NCBI GenBank assembly: GCA_963783175.1 | Contig: CAWANG010000006.1 | Span: 62,001-126,000, forward strand | From: Roseiarcus sp963783175 | GTDB lineage: Bacteria; Pseudomonadota; Alphaproteobacteria; Rhizobiales; Beijerinckiaceae | Direction of reading: 5' to 3' | Length of the DNA stretch: 64,000 nt | Shown: positions 43,307 through 52,745 of the stretch, in pieces | Layout of the letters: every line of letters begins with the position of its first letter | How positions within the stretch are numbered: position 1 is the stretch's first letter | Translations under genes and position numbers: made by a program | Notes under the pieces: model-generated | Database searches by the model: none | What the model saw: only the letters and a program-made list of their open reading frames with translations | Told to the model about the DNA's origin: nothing

Positions 43307-44887
43307 ATGACTTCCCGCGTTCTCATCTCCGACAAGCTTTCGCCTGCGGCCATCGCCATCTTCAGGGAGCGCGGGGTCGAAGTCGACTTCAGGCCAGGGC
43401 TCGACAAGGGCGAGCTTGCCAGGATCATCGCCGACTACGACGGGCTGGCCATTCGCTCCGCGACCAAAGTCACCGCCAAGCTGCTCGAGCGGGCGACGAA
43501 ATTGAAGGTCATTGGCCGCGCTGGGATCGGCGTCGACAACGTCGATATTCCGGCCGCGACCGCCAGAGGCGTGATCGTGATGAACACACCGTTTGGCAAT
43601 TCGATCACCACCGCCGAGCATGCGATCGCGCTGATGTTCGCGCTCGCCCGACAAATTCCGACCGCCGACGCCTCGACCCAGGCGGGAAAATGGGAAAAGA
43701 ACCGCTTCATGGGGGTCGAAGTGACCGGCAAGACCCTTGGCGTCATCGGTTGCGGGAATATCGGCTCGATTGTCGCCTCGCGGGGCCTCGGATTGAAGAT
43801 GCGCGTCGTCGCCTTTGATCCGTTCCTCAGCGCCGAGCGCGCCGCCGAAATCGGCGTCGAGAAGCTCGAACTGAACGATCTGCTGGCGCGCGCCGACTTT
43901 ATCACCCTTCATACTCCGCTGACGCCGCAGACACGCAACATTCTGTCGGCGGAAAATCTGGCGAAGACGAAGAAGGGCGTGCGCATCATCAATTGCGCCC
44001 GCGGCGGTCTTGTCGACGAAGGTGCCCTGTGCGCCGCCTTGGACAGCGGTCATGTCGCCGGCGCGGCCCTCGACGTTTTCGTCGAAGAGCCGGCGACAGC
44101 CAACCCATTGTTCGGCTGCGCAAACTTCATCGCAACTCCGCACCTGGGCGCTTCGACCAACGAGGCCCAGGAGAACGTCGCCCTCCAGGTCGCCGAGCAG
44201 ATGTCGGACTATCTGACGCGCGGCGCGATCTCGAATGCGGTCAACTTTCCTTCGATCACGGCGGAAGAAGCGCCGCGGCTCAGACCGTTCATCGCCTTGG
44301 CGGAGGGACTCGGTTCATTCGCCGGCCAACTCACGCAGGCGCCGATCCAGAAGGTCACGATCACTTACGAAGGCGCGGTCGCCGAACTCAAGGTCAAGGC
44401 CCTAACGTCGGCTGCGATCGCCGGCCTGCTTCGTCCGTCGCTGGTGGACGTCAACGTCGTGTCGGCGCCGAGCGTCGCCGCCCATCGCGGCATCATTGTC
44501 GAGGAAATGACCCGGGCCGCCGAGGGCGATTACGAAAGCTTCATCACACTCACGGTCACGACCGCAGAGCAATCGCGCGCCATCGGCGGAACCGTCTTTC
44601 ATGACGGCAAGCCGCGCATCCTTTCGATCAAGGGCATCAAGGTCGATGCTGAATTCACCCCTTCGATGATCTATGTCACCAATGAGGACAAGCCGGGCTT
44701 TATCGGCCGCTTCGCAAGCTGCCTCGGAGACGCGGGCGTCAATATCGCGACCTTCGCGCTTGGGCGCGATGAACCTGGCGGCTCGGCGATCGCTCTCGTC
44801 TCGATCGACGGCGCCGCGCCGCCCGAGGTCCTGGCGAAAGTGAGCAAGATCCATGGCGTGCGTCAGGCCGTCGCTTTGCAATTCTGA
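43307..44887 (+). CDS. serA: D-3-phosphoglycerate dehydrogenase
   Basis: SerA makes 3-phosphohydroxypyruvate, the first step of serine synthesis. The ATG at 43307 gives 526 residues. The catalytic/NAD domain (about 1-310) has the Rossmann loop GVIGCGNIGSIVA, NCARGGLVDEGAL with the catalytic Arg region, and the His in TPHLGASTNEAQENV. The intervening domain (about 320-450) and C-terminal ACT domain (about 455-526, YVTNEDKPGFIGRF) are the long type, often serine-responsive. Confidence 0.96.
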   Translation: MTSRVLISDKLSPAAIAIFRERGVEVDFRPGLDKGELARIIADYDGLAIRSATKVTAKLLERATKLKVIGRAGIGVDNVDIPAATARGVIVMNTPFGNSITTAEHAIALMFALARQIPTADASTQAGKWEKNRFMGVEVTGKTLGVIGCGNIGSIVASRGLGLKMRVVAFDPFLSAERAAEIGVEKLELNDLLARADFITLHTPLTPQTRNILSAENLAKTKKGVRIINCARGGLVDEGALCAALDSGHVAGAALDVFVEEPATANPLFGCANFIATPHLGASTNEAQENVALQVAEQMSDYLTRGAISNAVNFPSITAEEAPRLRPFIALAEGLGSFAGQLTQAPIQKVTITYEGAVAELKVKALTSAAIAGLLRPSLVDVNVVSAPSVAAHRGIIVEEMTRAAEGDYESFITLTVTTAEQSRAIGGTVFHDGKPRILSIKGIKVDAEFTPSMIYVTNEDKPGFIGRFASCLGDAGVNIATFALGRDEPGGSAIALVSIDGAAPPEVLAKVSKIHGVRQAVALQF

Positions 44888-44921
44888 TCTCGTCCGCCTA
44901 TTGAGGCCAACGGCGAGTCGA

Positions 44922-44962
44922 GCCCCTTCTCTCCCATTTGCGGGCGAAAGTCGAGAAGGGGC
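44922..44962. terminator. Long-loop inverted repeat after serA
   Basis: GCCCCTTCTC (44922-44931) and GAGAAGGGGC (44953-44962) are perfect 10-bp arms around a 21-nt loop, 35 bp after the serA stop. There is no T-tract, so it may be an mRNA-end stabiliser or a Rho-assisted terminator rather than a classical one. Confidence 0.45.
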
Positions 44963-45025
44963 CGCGGCCGCCTCGCCCATTCGGCGCCGACATTGTTGTC
45001 ACGTCGCCGGTCGAAGGACGCGTTC

Positions 45026-45250
45026 ATGAGCGACGACGGCGGAAAACGACCGCCCGCGAACCAGCCCGATCCACGCTCCAGGGTGGACGCCCGTCTCCTC
45101 GAGATTCTGGTCTGCCCGGTGACGCGAGCGGAGCTGACCTACGACCCCCATCGGCAGGAACTCGTCTCGCGCGCGGCCCGGCTCGCCTATCCAATCCGCG
45201 ACGGCGTGCCGATCATGCTGCCGGAAGAGGCGCGCAAGCTCGACGATTAG
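45026..45250 (+). CDS. Trm112-like / UPF0434 zinc-ribbon-type small protein
   Basis: The 74-residue protein contains DARLLEILVCPVTRAELTYD, the RLAYPIRDGVPIMLPEEAR block and the acidic C-terminus of the Trm112 family. Only one cysteine of the zinc site remains (CPVT), as in many bacterial members. Trm112-type proteins act as partners of methyltransferases; the partner here is unknown. The stop is three bases from the convergent thioesterase gene. Confidence 0.88.
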   Translation: MSDDGGKRPPANQPDPRSRVDARLLEILVCPVTRAELTYDPHRQELVSRAARLAYPIRDGVPIMLPEEARKLDD

Positions 45251-45253
45251 GGC

Positions 45254-45652
45254 TTAAGCCTTTGGAACAACCGGGCGGGGGCGCCCGTCGGCGCCGATGG
45301 CGACGAAAGTGAACGTCGCGTCGGTCACTTTCTCCCGATGATGGGTTCGGAACCGCTGCGCCCACGCTTCGATATGGATCTTGAGCGAGGTGCGGCCAAT
45401 GTGGTCGACTGCGGTGTATACGGAAAGCACGTCTCCAACCCTGACCGGGCGGATGAATGTCATCGCCTCGATGGCGATCGTGACGACGCGCCCCTGAGCC
45501 TTCTCGGCCGCGCGAATGCCCCCAGCTTGATCCATCTGGCTGATCACCCAGCCGCCGAAAATATCGCCGTTGGCGTTGGTGTCGCGCGGCATAGCGATCA
45601 GGCGAACCGTCAGTTCGCCGCGCGGCGCGTGGTCGTCGGATGAATTGGCCAT
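45254..45652 (-). CDS. Acyl-CoA thioesterase, YciA-type hot-dog
   Basis: The 132-residue protein has the hot-dog core and the catalytic-site block MPRDTNANGDIFGGWVISQMD near residue 20, typical of YciA/Acot-like thioesterases that hydrolyse a range of acyl-CoAs. The ATG at 45652 is preferred to longer in-frame starts because the extension is low-complexity. It is downstream of prmC on the same strand with a 17-bp gap. Confidence 0.88.
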   Translation of the reverse strand: MANSSDDHAPRGELTVRLIAMPRDTNANGDIFGGWVISQMDQAGGIRAAEKAQGRVVTIAIEAMTFIRPVRVGDVLSVYTAVDHIGRTSLKIHIEAWAQRFRTHHREKVTDATFTFVAIGADGRPRPVVPKA

Positions 45653-45669
45653 AGCAGCCGCCCCGCAGC

Positions 45670-46545
45670 CTACGGCGATCGCGCCGCGACGACGCGATCG
45701 AGGCCGGCCAGGTCCTTGTCGATCCCGGCGTCGACAAAGCCGCATCGTTTCGCGATCGCGAGCACGTCGGCGGCCTGGCTTGCGCCGATTTCGACCATCA
45801 GCCAGGCCCCCGCGGCGAGAAGGGGCCGCGACTCCGGCAGGATTCGTCGGTAGGCGTCAAGGCCGTCAATTCCGCCATCGAGCGCAAGCGGCGGATCGAA
45901 GTTGCGGACCTCGCGCGGCAGTCTCGAGAGTTCGCTCGTCGGAACATAGGGCGGATTCGACACGATCAGGTCGAACGGCCCGACGAGACCCTTCGTCCAG
46001 TCGCCAACACGAATCTCGGCCCGCCCGGCCTGTCCGCGGGACTCGACATTGCGGCGCGCCACATTGGCGGCGCCGGCGGAAATGTCGACGCCGACACCTT
46101 GCGCACGGACGAATTCTACGAGCAAGGAGCACAGGAGCGCGCCTGAGCCGACGCCGAGGTCGAGCACGCGCAACGGTTCTTCGCGCCGCCCGCCGAGCAG
46201 TCTGAGGGCCAATTCGACGATCGTCTCAGTTTCAGGCCGCGGATCGAGAACATGGGTCGTAATCGCGAGCGTTAGCCCCCAGAATTCGCGCCTGCCGACG
46301 ATCCTCGACAGCGGCTCGCCCACCGCGCGCCTCGCCGCGAATTCCTCGATCCTCGCGGCCGCCCGCCCGAGCGGCTCCTGCGGAGCGACGATCAGCGCGA
46401 CCGGCGCGACGCCGGATGCCGCGCAGAGCGTCAGCCCCGCCTCCCGCCTCGGGTCTTCAATTCCACAAGCCTCGAAGGTTTCAGCAAGACGAGTGAGCGC
46501 TGCGGCGCGCGGGGTCGAATCGTCAAAAACGGCGGCGATCGTCAA
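45670..46545 (-). CDS. prmC: Peptide chain release factor N5-glutamine methyltransferase PrmC
   Basis: PrmC methylates the GGQ glutamine of release factors. The TTG at 46545, overlapping the secA stop (TTGA), gives 291 residues. The N-terminal helical domain is followed by the SAM-binding domain with VLDLGVGSGALLCSL and the substrate motif NPPYVP (near residue 190). The final EIGASQAADVLAIAKRCGF matches the family. Here it follows secA; in many Rhizobiales it sits beside the DUF4167 gene instead. Confidence 0.9.
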   Translation of the reverse strand: MTIAAVFDDSTPRAAALTRLAETFEACGIEDPRREAGLTLCAASGVAPVALIVAPQEPLGRAAARIEEFAARRAVGEPLSRIVGRREFWGLTLAITTHVLDPRPETETIVELALRLLGGRREEPLRVLDLGVGSGALLCSLLVEFVRAQGVGVDISAGAANVARRNVESRGQAGRAEIRVGDWTKGLVGPFDLIVSNPPYVPTSELSRLPREVRNFDPPLALDGGIDGLDAYRRILPESRPLLAAGAWLMVEIGASQAADVLAIAKRCGFVDAGIDKDLAGLDRVVAARSP

Positions 46546-49355
46546 GCGACCTGACCGTGGCAATGTTTGAACTTCTTGCCCGAGCCGCACGGACAGGGTT
46601 CGTTTCGTCCCACTCGCCCCCAGGTCGCAGGGTTCTTCGGGTCGCGGTCGGCGACCGCGAGCCCGGACGTCGCCGCCAGGAGACCGGCGCCGACCGGCTC
46701 GGAAAGGGGAGCGAACGGCAGTTCGTTTTCGCCGGTGGCGGGATCGAGATGTTGAAACTGCATCGGCGGCGGCGGCTCGGGCTGCTGGAACCTGACCTCG
46801 ATCCGCGACATTTGCGCGATGACGGCTTCGTGCCACTGGGCGATCAGCTCCCGGAAGAGCTCGAACGCTTCTGACTTGTACTCGTTCAGGGGATCGCGCT
46901 GCGCCATGCCCCGCCAGCCGATGACCTGGCGCAGATGATCGAGGGTGACGAGGTGGTCGCGCCACAGATGATCGAGCGACTGCAGAATGACCTGCTTTTC
47001 GACATACCGCATCGCGTCGGGCGTATTACGCTGCACGCGCTGTGTATAGGCGTCCGCGGCCGCCGCATGGAGCCGGGTCGCTACCTCTTCGTCGGCGATG
47101 CCCTCCTCCTTCGCCCATTCGTCGACCGGCAGGTCGAGGTTGAGCTTGTTGACGACCTCATTCTTCAGGCCTGCGGTGTCCCAGGCCTCGGGATAGGCGT
47201 CGTGCGGGATGTGCTTGGCGACGATGTCGTCGATTACACCCGTACGCATGTCCTCGATCGTCGATTCCAGCGAATCGGACGCCATCATCCGGCGCCGGTC
47301 CTCGAAGATGACCTTGCGCTGGTCGTTCATCACGTTGTCGAACTTGAGGATGTTCTTGCGGATGTCGAAGTTGCGCGCTTCGACCTTCTGTTGCGCCTTC
47401 TCGAGCGCCTTGTTGATCCAGGGATGGACGATCGCTTCGTCTTCCTTGAGTCCGAGGCGTTTCAGCATCGCGTCCATGCGCTCCGCGCCGAAAATGCGCA
47501 TGAGATCGTCCTGGAGGGACAGGAAGAACTTTGACCGGCCGGGGTCGCCCTGCCGGCCTGATCGCCCCCGCAGCTGGTTGTCGATGCGGCGGCTTTCGTG
47601 CCGCTCGGTGCCGATGATGTAGAGCCCGCCGGCGTCGATCGCCTTGCGTTTGAAAGCCGCGACCTCCGCGCGGATCGACGCCTCCTGCGCCTCGCGCGCC
47701 TGCGGCTCCGCGGCCGGGTCGATCTCCTGCTTAACCCGCATCTCGACATTGCCGCCGAGCTGAATGTCGGTGCCGCGCCCGGCCATGTTGGTTGCGATCG
47801 TAATCGCGCCCGGAACGCCAGCCTCGGCGACGATGAATGCCTCCTGCTCGTGATGGCGCGCGTTCAGAATGGCGAATGTCTTCGACGGCTTGCCTTCCCG
47901 TGCTGCGGCGTAAAGGGCCTTCAGCGCGTCAGGCTTGGTGAAGTCGATCTTTTTGTAGCCTTGCCGCTCCATCACTTCGCCGAGCACTTCCGATTTTTCG
48001 ATCGACGTCGTGCCCACCAGCATCGGCTGCATTTTGGCGTTCGCGGACTCGATCTCGCGCACCACGGCGCGCATCTTTTCGTCTCCGGTGCGATAGACCT
48101 CGTCATCCTCGTCAAGGCGTGCGATCGGCAGGTTGGTCGGAATCTCGACGACCACCAGCTTGTAGATCTCCGCGAACTCGTCGGCCTCGGTCGCGGCGGT
48201 GCCGGTCATCCCGGCGAGCTTCCTGTAGAGGCGGAAATAGTTCTGGAAGGTGATCGAGGCGAGCGTCACGTTTTCGGGCTGGACGGTGACACCTTCCTTC
48301 GCCTCTAGCGCCTGATGCAGCCCTTCGGAGTAGCGCCGGCCGGGCATCATGCGCCCGGTGAACTCGTCGACGATCACGACTTCGTCGTTGCGGACGATAT
48401 AGTCCTTGTCGCGCTGAAAGAGTTTGTGGGCGCGCAGCGCCTGGTTGATGTGGTGGACGAGCGTCGCGTTGGCCGCCTCGTAGAGCGATCCTTCTTTCAT
48501 CACCCCAGCCGACTGAAGCAGGGCTTCGGCGTGCTCGTTCCCCGCTTCGGTGAGGTTGACGGTGCGCTGTTTCTCGTCGAGCTCGTATTCCTCGCGCGCG
48601 AGCTGCGGGATGATCGCGTCGACGGCGACGTAGAGATTGGAGCGGTCCTCCGACGGGCCGGAGATGATAAGCGGCGTGCGGGCTTCGTCGACCAGGATCG
48701 AATCGACTTCGTCGACAATGGCGAAGGCATGGCCGCGCTGCACCATCTGCCCCATGTCGTACTTCATGTTGTCGCGCAGATAGTCGAAGCCGAATTCGTT
48801 GTTCGTGCCGTAGGTGACGTCGGCGGCGTAGGCCTGGCGGCGCTGATCGTCGTCGAGGCCGTGGACGATGACGCCGACGGTGATGCCGAGAAACTTGTAG
48901 ATCTCGCCCATCCACTCCAAGTCGCGGCGGGCCAGATAGTCGTTGACGGTGATGACGTGCACCCCCTCCCCGGCGAGCGCATTCAGATAAACCGCGCTCG
49001 TGGCGACGAGCGTCTTGCCTTCGCCGGTGCGCATTTCGGCGATCGCGCCTTCATGCAGGACCAGGCCGCCGATCAGCTGGACGTCGAAATGACGCTGCTT
49101 GAGCGTGCGCTTCGCCGCCTCCCGCACGGCCGCGAAGGCAGGCGCCATGAGATCGTCCAGCGTCTTGCCGGCGGCGAACTGGGCGCGAAGCTCGGCGGTC
49201 TTCGCCAGGAGCTCATCGTCGCTGAGCGCCTCGAATTCAGGCTCCAGCGCGTTGATCGCCGCCACCTTGGGCCGGTAGCCCTTGAGCCGGCGGTCGTTCG
49301 ACGAACCGAAGACCCTCTTCATCACCGAGTCGAGCTTCAGAGACGAGCCGAGCAT
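46542..49355 (-). CDS. secA: Protein translocase ATPase SecA
   Basis: SecA drives preproteins through SecYEG and receives SecB clients. The 937-residue protein has NBD1 with Walker A MRTGEGKTLVA and the DEAD motif VDEVDSILVDEARTP, the preprotein cross-linking domain, NBD2 (TNMAGRGTDIQLGGNVE and GRSGRQGDPG), the helical scaffold and the C-terminal zinc-binding SecB site CPCGSGKKFKHCHG. Length is normal for the group. It is transcribed toward prmC and is separated from mutM by a terminator. Confidence 0.97.
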   Translation of the reverse strand: MLGSSLKLDSVMKRVFGSSNDRRLKGYRPKVAAINALEPEFEALSDDELLAKTAELRAQFAAGKTLDDLMAPAFAAVREAAKRTLKQRHFDVQLIGGLVLHEGAIAEMRTGEGKTLVATSAVYLNALAGEGVHVITVNDYLARRDLEWMGEIYKFLGITVGVIVHGLDDDQRRQAYAADVTYGTNNEFGFDYLRDNMKYDMGQMVQRGHAFAIVDEVDSILVDEARTPLIISGPSEDRSNLYVAVDAIIPQLAREEYELDEKQRTVNLTEAGNEHAEALLQSAGVMKEGSLYEAANATLVHHINQALRAHKLFQRDKDYIVRNDEVVIVDEFTGRMMPGRRYSEGLHQALEAKEGVTVQPENVTLASITFQNYFRLYRKLAGMTGTAATEADEFAEIYKLVVVEIPTNLPIARLDEDDEVYRTGDEKMRAVVREIESANAKMQPMLVGTTSIEKSEVLGEVMERQGYKKIDFTKPDALKALYAAAREGKPSKTFAILNARHHEQEAFIVAEAGVPGAITIATNMAGRGTDIQLGGNVEMRVKQEIDPAAEPQAREAQEASIRAEVAAFKRKAIDAGGLYIIGTERHESRRIDNQLRGRSGRQGDPGRSKFFLSLQDDLMRIFGAERMDAMLKRLGLKEDEAIVHPWINKALEKAQQKVEARNFDIRKNILKFDNVMNDQRKVIFEDRRRMMASDSLESTIEDMRTGVIDDIVAKHIPHDAYPEAWDTAGLKNEVVNKLNLDLPVDEWAKEEGIADEEVATRLHAAAADAYTQRVQRNTPDAMRYVEKQVILQSLDHLWRDHLVTLDHLRQVIGWRGMAQRDPLNEYKSEAFELFRELIAQWHEAVIAQMSRIEVRFQQPEPPPPMQFQHLDPATGENELPFAPLSEPVGAGLLAATSGLAVADRDPKNPATWGRVGRNEPCPCGSGKKFKHCHGQVA

Positions 49356-49451
49356 TTTCGACCTTTCCGATTCGGTCCCGCCCGAAGACGTTGGCGCCGC
49401 TTGCGACAGGCCAAACAGCGGGCGATGGGCGCCGCGGACGATGGCGACAAC

Positions 49452-49495
49452 AATAAAAAGCGCGAAAAAGGCCAGAAACCGCCCATTTTCGCGCT
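49452..49495 (-). terminator. Intrinsic terminator between mutM and secA (minus strand)
   Basis: AGCGCGAAAA (49459-49468) and TTTTCGCGCT (49486-49495) are perfect 10-bp arms around a 17-nt loop. Read on the minus strand, the stem is followed by TTTTATTG (49451-49458), the U-tract expected for a terminator. It would end the epmA-HRDC-mutM transcript about 75 bp after mutM. Confidence 0.65.
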
Positions 49496-49570
49496 GAACA
49501 GGTAGGCCGTGAGATAGGAGGCGCGCTTTGCCTTGTCAATGATCGAGAGCGCGGGCCTTTCGCCGCCCGG

Positions 49571-50449
49571 CTAGCGCTGACAAATCGCGCAGTAGAATGT
49601 CGAGCGCCCCGAGTGCACGGTCCTGGCGACGACCCCGCGACAGCGCTCCCTCACGCACCGCTGTCCCTCGCGGTCGTAGACTTTGAAGATGTGCTGAAAA
49701 TATCCCAATTCGCCGTTTGTCTGCCGGTGATCGCGCAGGGTGGAGCCGCCCGCTTCGATCGCTTCCTCGAGCACGTTGCGGATTGCCTCGGCGACGGCGG
49801 CCGCGGCGCGGGTCGGGGCGCCGCGGGCGTCCGCCAGGATGCCGGCTTCCCTGGTCGGCGCGAGGCGGGCGCGAAACAGGGCCTCGCACGCATAAATGTT
49901 GCCCAGGCCGGCAATGCGTTTTTGATCGAGCAGTCCCGCCTTGAGAGACGTGCGAGCGCCGGCGAACAGTTTCGCCAGGAAATGGGCGTCGAAGTCGGGC
50001 CCCAGCGGTTCGGCGCCGAGCCCGCTCAGCCTCGGGTGGTCCGCGAGCGCCCCGCTCGCCGCCAGATCCATGAAGCCGAACCGTCGCGGATCGTTGTAGA
50101 CGACGGCGCAACCGTTATCGAGGGTGAGCACGACGTGGTCGTGCTTGGGATCTTTCGAGCGCTCGTAAAGGAATTCGCCCGGCGTTGAAACCGCCGTATT
50201 CTCGATCCGGAACGAACCCGACATGCCCAGGTGCGCAATCAGGGTCTCGCCGCTGTCCAGCGAGAAGAGAAGATATTTGGCCCGCCGGCTCACATCGAGG
50301 ATCCGCCGGCCCGTGAGCCGCCGCTCGAATGAGGCGGGAAACGGGAACCGGATGTCGGGGCGCCGCAATTCGACCTTGTCGATTTGAGCGCCGACCATGG
50401 CCGGCATGAGGCCGCGCCGGACGGTCTCCACCTCGGGCAGTTCAGGCAT
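49571..50449 (-). CDS. mutM: Formamidopyrimidine-DNA glycosylase
   Basis: MutM removes 8-oxoguanine and formamidopyrimidines and nicks the abasic site. The 292-residue protein begins MPELPEVETVRRGL with the catalytic Pro2 and Glu3, has a conserved Lys near residue 60 (AKYLLF), the H2TH region GLGNIYACEALFRA and the C-terminal zinc finger (CVRERCRG ... FYCAICQR). The GKPLR-like loop fits. The start overlaps the HRDC gene by eight bases. The usual partner ubiE is not here. Confidence 0.95.
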   Translation of the reverse strand: MPELPEVETVRRGLMPAMVGAQIDKVELRRPDIRFPFPASFERRLTGRRILDVSRRAKYLLFSLDSGETLIAHLGMSGSFRIENTAVSTPGEFLYERSKDPKHDHVVLTLDNGCAVVYNDPRRFGFMDLAASGALADHPRLSGLGAEPLGPDFDAHFLAKLFAGARTSLKAGLLDQKRIAGLGNIYACEALFRARLAPTREAGILADARGAPTRAAAAVAEAIRNVLEEAIEAGGSTLRDHRQTNGELGYFQHIFKVYDREGQRCVRERCRGVVARTVHSGRSTFYCAICQR

Positions 50450-50777
50450 GCGCGCTGTCCCGGATCACGGCGAGAAAGGCTGAGCCGTACTTTTGCAACT
50501 TGACCGAGCCGACGCCGTGAATGCAGGCCAGGTCGTCGAGCCCGCGCGGGCGCTCCTTCGCCATTTCGATGAGCGTCCGATCGGGGAAGATGACATAGGC
50601 CGGCTGCTTCTGCGCCGCCGCGATCGCGCCCCGCAGGGCCTTGAGCGCCGCGAGCAGTTCCGGATCCGCGTCGCTCGGCGTGCCCGGCGCGCGCGACCAA
50701 AGACGCCCGACAGAGTGGACCGCGCCTTCCTCGTGAGCGGCGAATCCGCCGTCATGAGTATCGCCCGCCCGGATCAA
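50442..50777 (-). pseudogene. Orphan HRDC domain, probable 3' remnant of recQ
   Basis: The 111-residue frame is essentially one HRDC domain (about residues 40-110): LLAALKALRGAIAAAQKQPAYVIFPDRTLIEMA and ACIHGVGSVKLQKYGSAFLAVI. This is the C-terminal domain of RecQ helicases, with part of the linker before it. The helicase, zinc-binding and RQC regions are missing; upstream lies epmA, whose 3' end it overlaps by 26 bp. It could be expressed as a small DNA-binding protein, but a truncated recQ is the simplest reading. It overlaps mutM by eight bases. Confidence 0.75.
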
Positions 50778-51834
50778 AGACGGGAGTCCACTGCACGGAC
50801 TCGATATTGTCCGCCCCGGTCGCCAGCATCATGAGACGGTCGAGCCCGAGCGCCGCGCCGCTCGCTTCGGGCATCTCGGCGAGCGCCGCGAGGAAATCGT
50901 CGTCGATTGGGGCGGACGATCCGTAAATGCGTTGCTGTTCCTCCATATTGGCTGCGAATCGCCGCCGTTGCTCGGCCGGATCGATGAGCTCGTTGAACGC
51001 ATTCGCCAGCTCGATCCCGCAACAGTAGAATTCGAACCGATCAGCGACCCTCGGATCGTTGGTATTTAGCCGCGCGAGCGCGGCCTCGCTTGCGGGGTAG
51101 GCATGGAGGACCGTGGGTCGCCCGATCCCCAGATTGGGTTCGACCCGCTCGGTGAGGAGCCGGCTAAATATGTCCGACCATTCATCGTCCGGCGCGATGC
51201 GCAGACCGGAATCCTTCGCCTGGGAAGCCAGGGTTTTGGTGTCAGGACGGCCCCCGAGCGGCAGGCTGTCGTAAATGTCAACCTCAGCGTAACGCCAAAA
51301 CGCGTCCCGCACCGTCAAACGCTCGGCCGGCTCGAACGGACTGGCCTCCCGATCGCGAAATACGAGAGTCTTCGCTCCCACGATATGGGCGGCGAGCGCG
51401 GTCAGCGCGACGCAGTCCTCGACGAGGCGCTCCAGTGAGGCCCCGGTCCTATACCACTCTATCATCGTAAATTCCGGCGCATGCACGGCCGTTCGCTCCC
51501 GGTTGCGAAAAACGCCGGTCAGCGCGTAGATCCGCTCCTCTCCCGCGGTCAAAAGCTTCTTCATCGCGAATTCGGGCGAAGTATGCAGATATGCGTCGCG
51601 CGGCGACCCGTCAGGCAGAATGAGCGCCGTCCGGAACCCGTGCAAGTGGGTCTCGTTTCCGGGCGAAGCCTGGAGGGCGGCCGGCTGCACCTCGATGAAA
51701 CCCTTGGCGTCGAACCAGCGGCGCAGGAAGCTCGAAACCTGCGCCCGGGCAAGCAGAGAGCCGCGCCGTGCCGCGTGTTGGTCCCGGCTCCAGAACGGTC
51801 GCGACGCGAACGAGGTCAAGAGGCGCCTCGGCAA
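50752..51834 (-). CDS. epmA: EF-P--(R)-beta-lysine ligase EpmA
   Basis: EpmA (GenX/PoxA/YjeA) is a LysRS-like enzyme without an anticodon-binding domain that attaches (R)-beta-lysine to elongation factor P. The 360-residue protein has class II motifs: GFIEVQPAALQASPGNETHL, motif 2 FRNRERTAVHAPEFTMIEWYR and motif 3 GAALGLDRLMMLA. It diverges from efp (133 bp between starts). EpmB, which makes beta-lysine, is not in the window. True tRNA charging is left to class I LysRS at 54988. Confidence 0.93.
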   Translation of the reverse strand: MPRRLLTSFASRPFWSRDQHAARRGSLLARAQVSSFLRRWFDAKGFIEVQPAALQASPGNETHLHGFRTALILPDGSPRDAYLHTSPEFAMKKLLTAGEERIYALTGVFRNRERTAVHAPEFTMIEWYRTGASLERLVEDCVALTALAAHIVGAKTLVFRDREASPFEPAERLTVRDAFWRYAEVDIYDSLPLGGRPDTKTLASQAKDSGLRIAPDDEWSDIFSRLLTERVEPNLGIGRPTVLHAYPASEAALARLNTNDPRVADRFEFYCCGIELANAFNELIDPAEQRRRFAANMEEQQRIYGSSAPIDDDFLAALAEMPEASGAALGLDRLMMLATGADNIESVQWTPVFDPGGRYS

Positions 51835-51967
51835 GAGGACAAGAAAGGTCGAAGCCGACTGGCCTTTGACGCCAAAATCGGTATGGTTCGCGCCGAAATC
51901 GCCAACCCCCGCTTAGCAAGCGCACTTTAAACCCGACGCCGGGCGCCCAATTCCGAGGACCAACAAC

Positions 51968-52537
51968 GTGAGAGTTATCGCAAGTTCGATCCGGAAGGGC
52001 AATATCATCGAGCGGGAAGACGGTCAGTTGTGCGTCGTTCTTTCCGCCGAGAGCTTTCATCCGGGCAAAGGCACGCCGACTACTCAGATCGACATGCGAC
52101 GGCTTTCCGATGGGGTCAAGGTGACTGACCGGTTCAAGACCACGGAGCAGGTGGAGCGTGCATTCGTCGAAGACAAGAATTTCGACTTTCTCTATTCGGA
52201 CGCGGACGGCTATCACTTCATGAACACCGAAACCTATGATCAGATCCAGGTCCCTGCCGATGTGATCGGCGATCAGGCCCAATGGCTTCAGGAAGGCATG
52301 AAAGTCATCCTGTCGATATTCAACGACATCCCAGTCGCCATCCAATTGCCGCCCCGCGTCACGCTCGAGGTGACGGAGACCGAACCGGCGATGAAGGGCC
52401 AAACCGCGTCGTCCTCCTACAAACCCGCTCGGCTTTCCAACGGCGCGCGCACGATGGTTCCGCCGCACATCGCGGTCGGCGCGCGGATCGTCATCCAAAC
52501 CGAGGACGGCACCTACGTCGAACGCGCAAAGGACTGA
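51968..52537 (+). CDS. efp: Translation elongation factor P
   Basis: EF-P relieves ribosome stalling at polyproline. The 189-residue protein has the three beta-barrel domains. The modified lysine is in SFHPGKGTPTTQ (near residue 36), the site EpmA would use. The start is GTG at 51968 (VRVIASSIRKGN). The C-terminal domain IAVGARIVIQTEDGTYVERAKD is normal. It is divergent from epmA, which fits modification by that enzyme. Confidence 0.96.
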   Translation: MRVIASSIRKGNIIEREDGQLCVVLSAESFHPGKGTPTTQIDMRRLSDGVKVTDRFKTTEQVERAFVEDKNFDFLYSDADGYHFMNTETYDQIQVPADVIGDQAQWLQEGMKVILSIFNDIPVAIQLPPRVTLEVTETEPAMKGQTASSSYKPARLSNGARTMVPPHIAVGARIVIQTEDGTYVERAKD

Positions 52538-52745
52538 GATCTCGGGATTGCAGCGTAGGTTTCCGGGGCGGGCGACGCACGGAAGAACCTGCGCGAGACT
52601 GGGGGAGAGCGCGATGCGGTTGCGGTCGCCCGTCCGGGGTGCTTAGGGAAAAATCGTTCCGCCGGCTCACTAGGCCAGAACTCAAGTCGCCAAAGATCAC
52701 GGGCCCGCGAAATTTTTCAAGACAACAGCGAATAACTGTTATCTA

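Noticed and set aside
48315..49505. 396-codon plus-strand open frame opposite secA
   Set aside because: Antisense of the highly conserved secA coding sequence; no start signal or homology. GC-rich third positions create such shadows.
50752..51834. epmA as a second lysyl-tRNA synthetase
   Set aside because: It lacks the anticodon-binding domain and is divergent with efp; the class I enzyme at 54988 is the tRNA synthetase.
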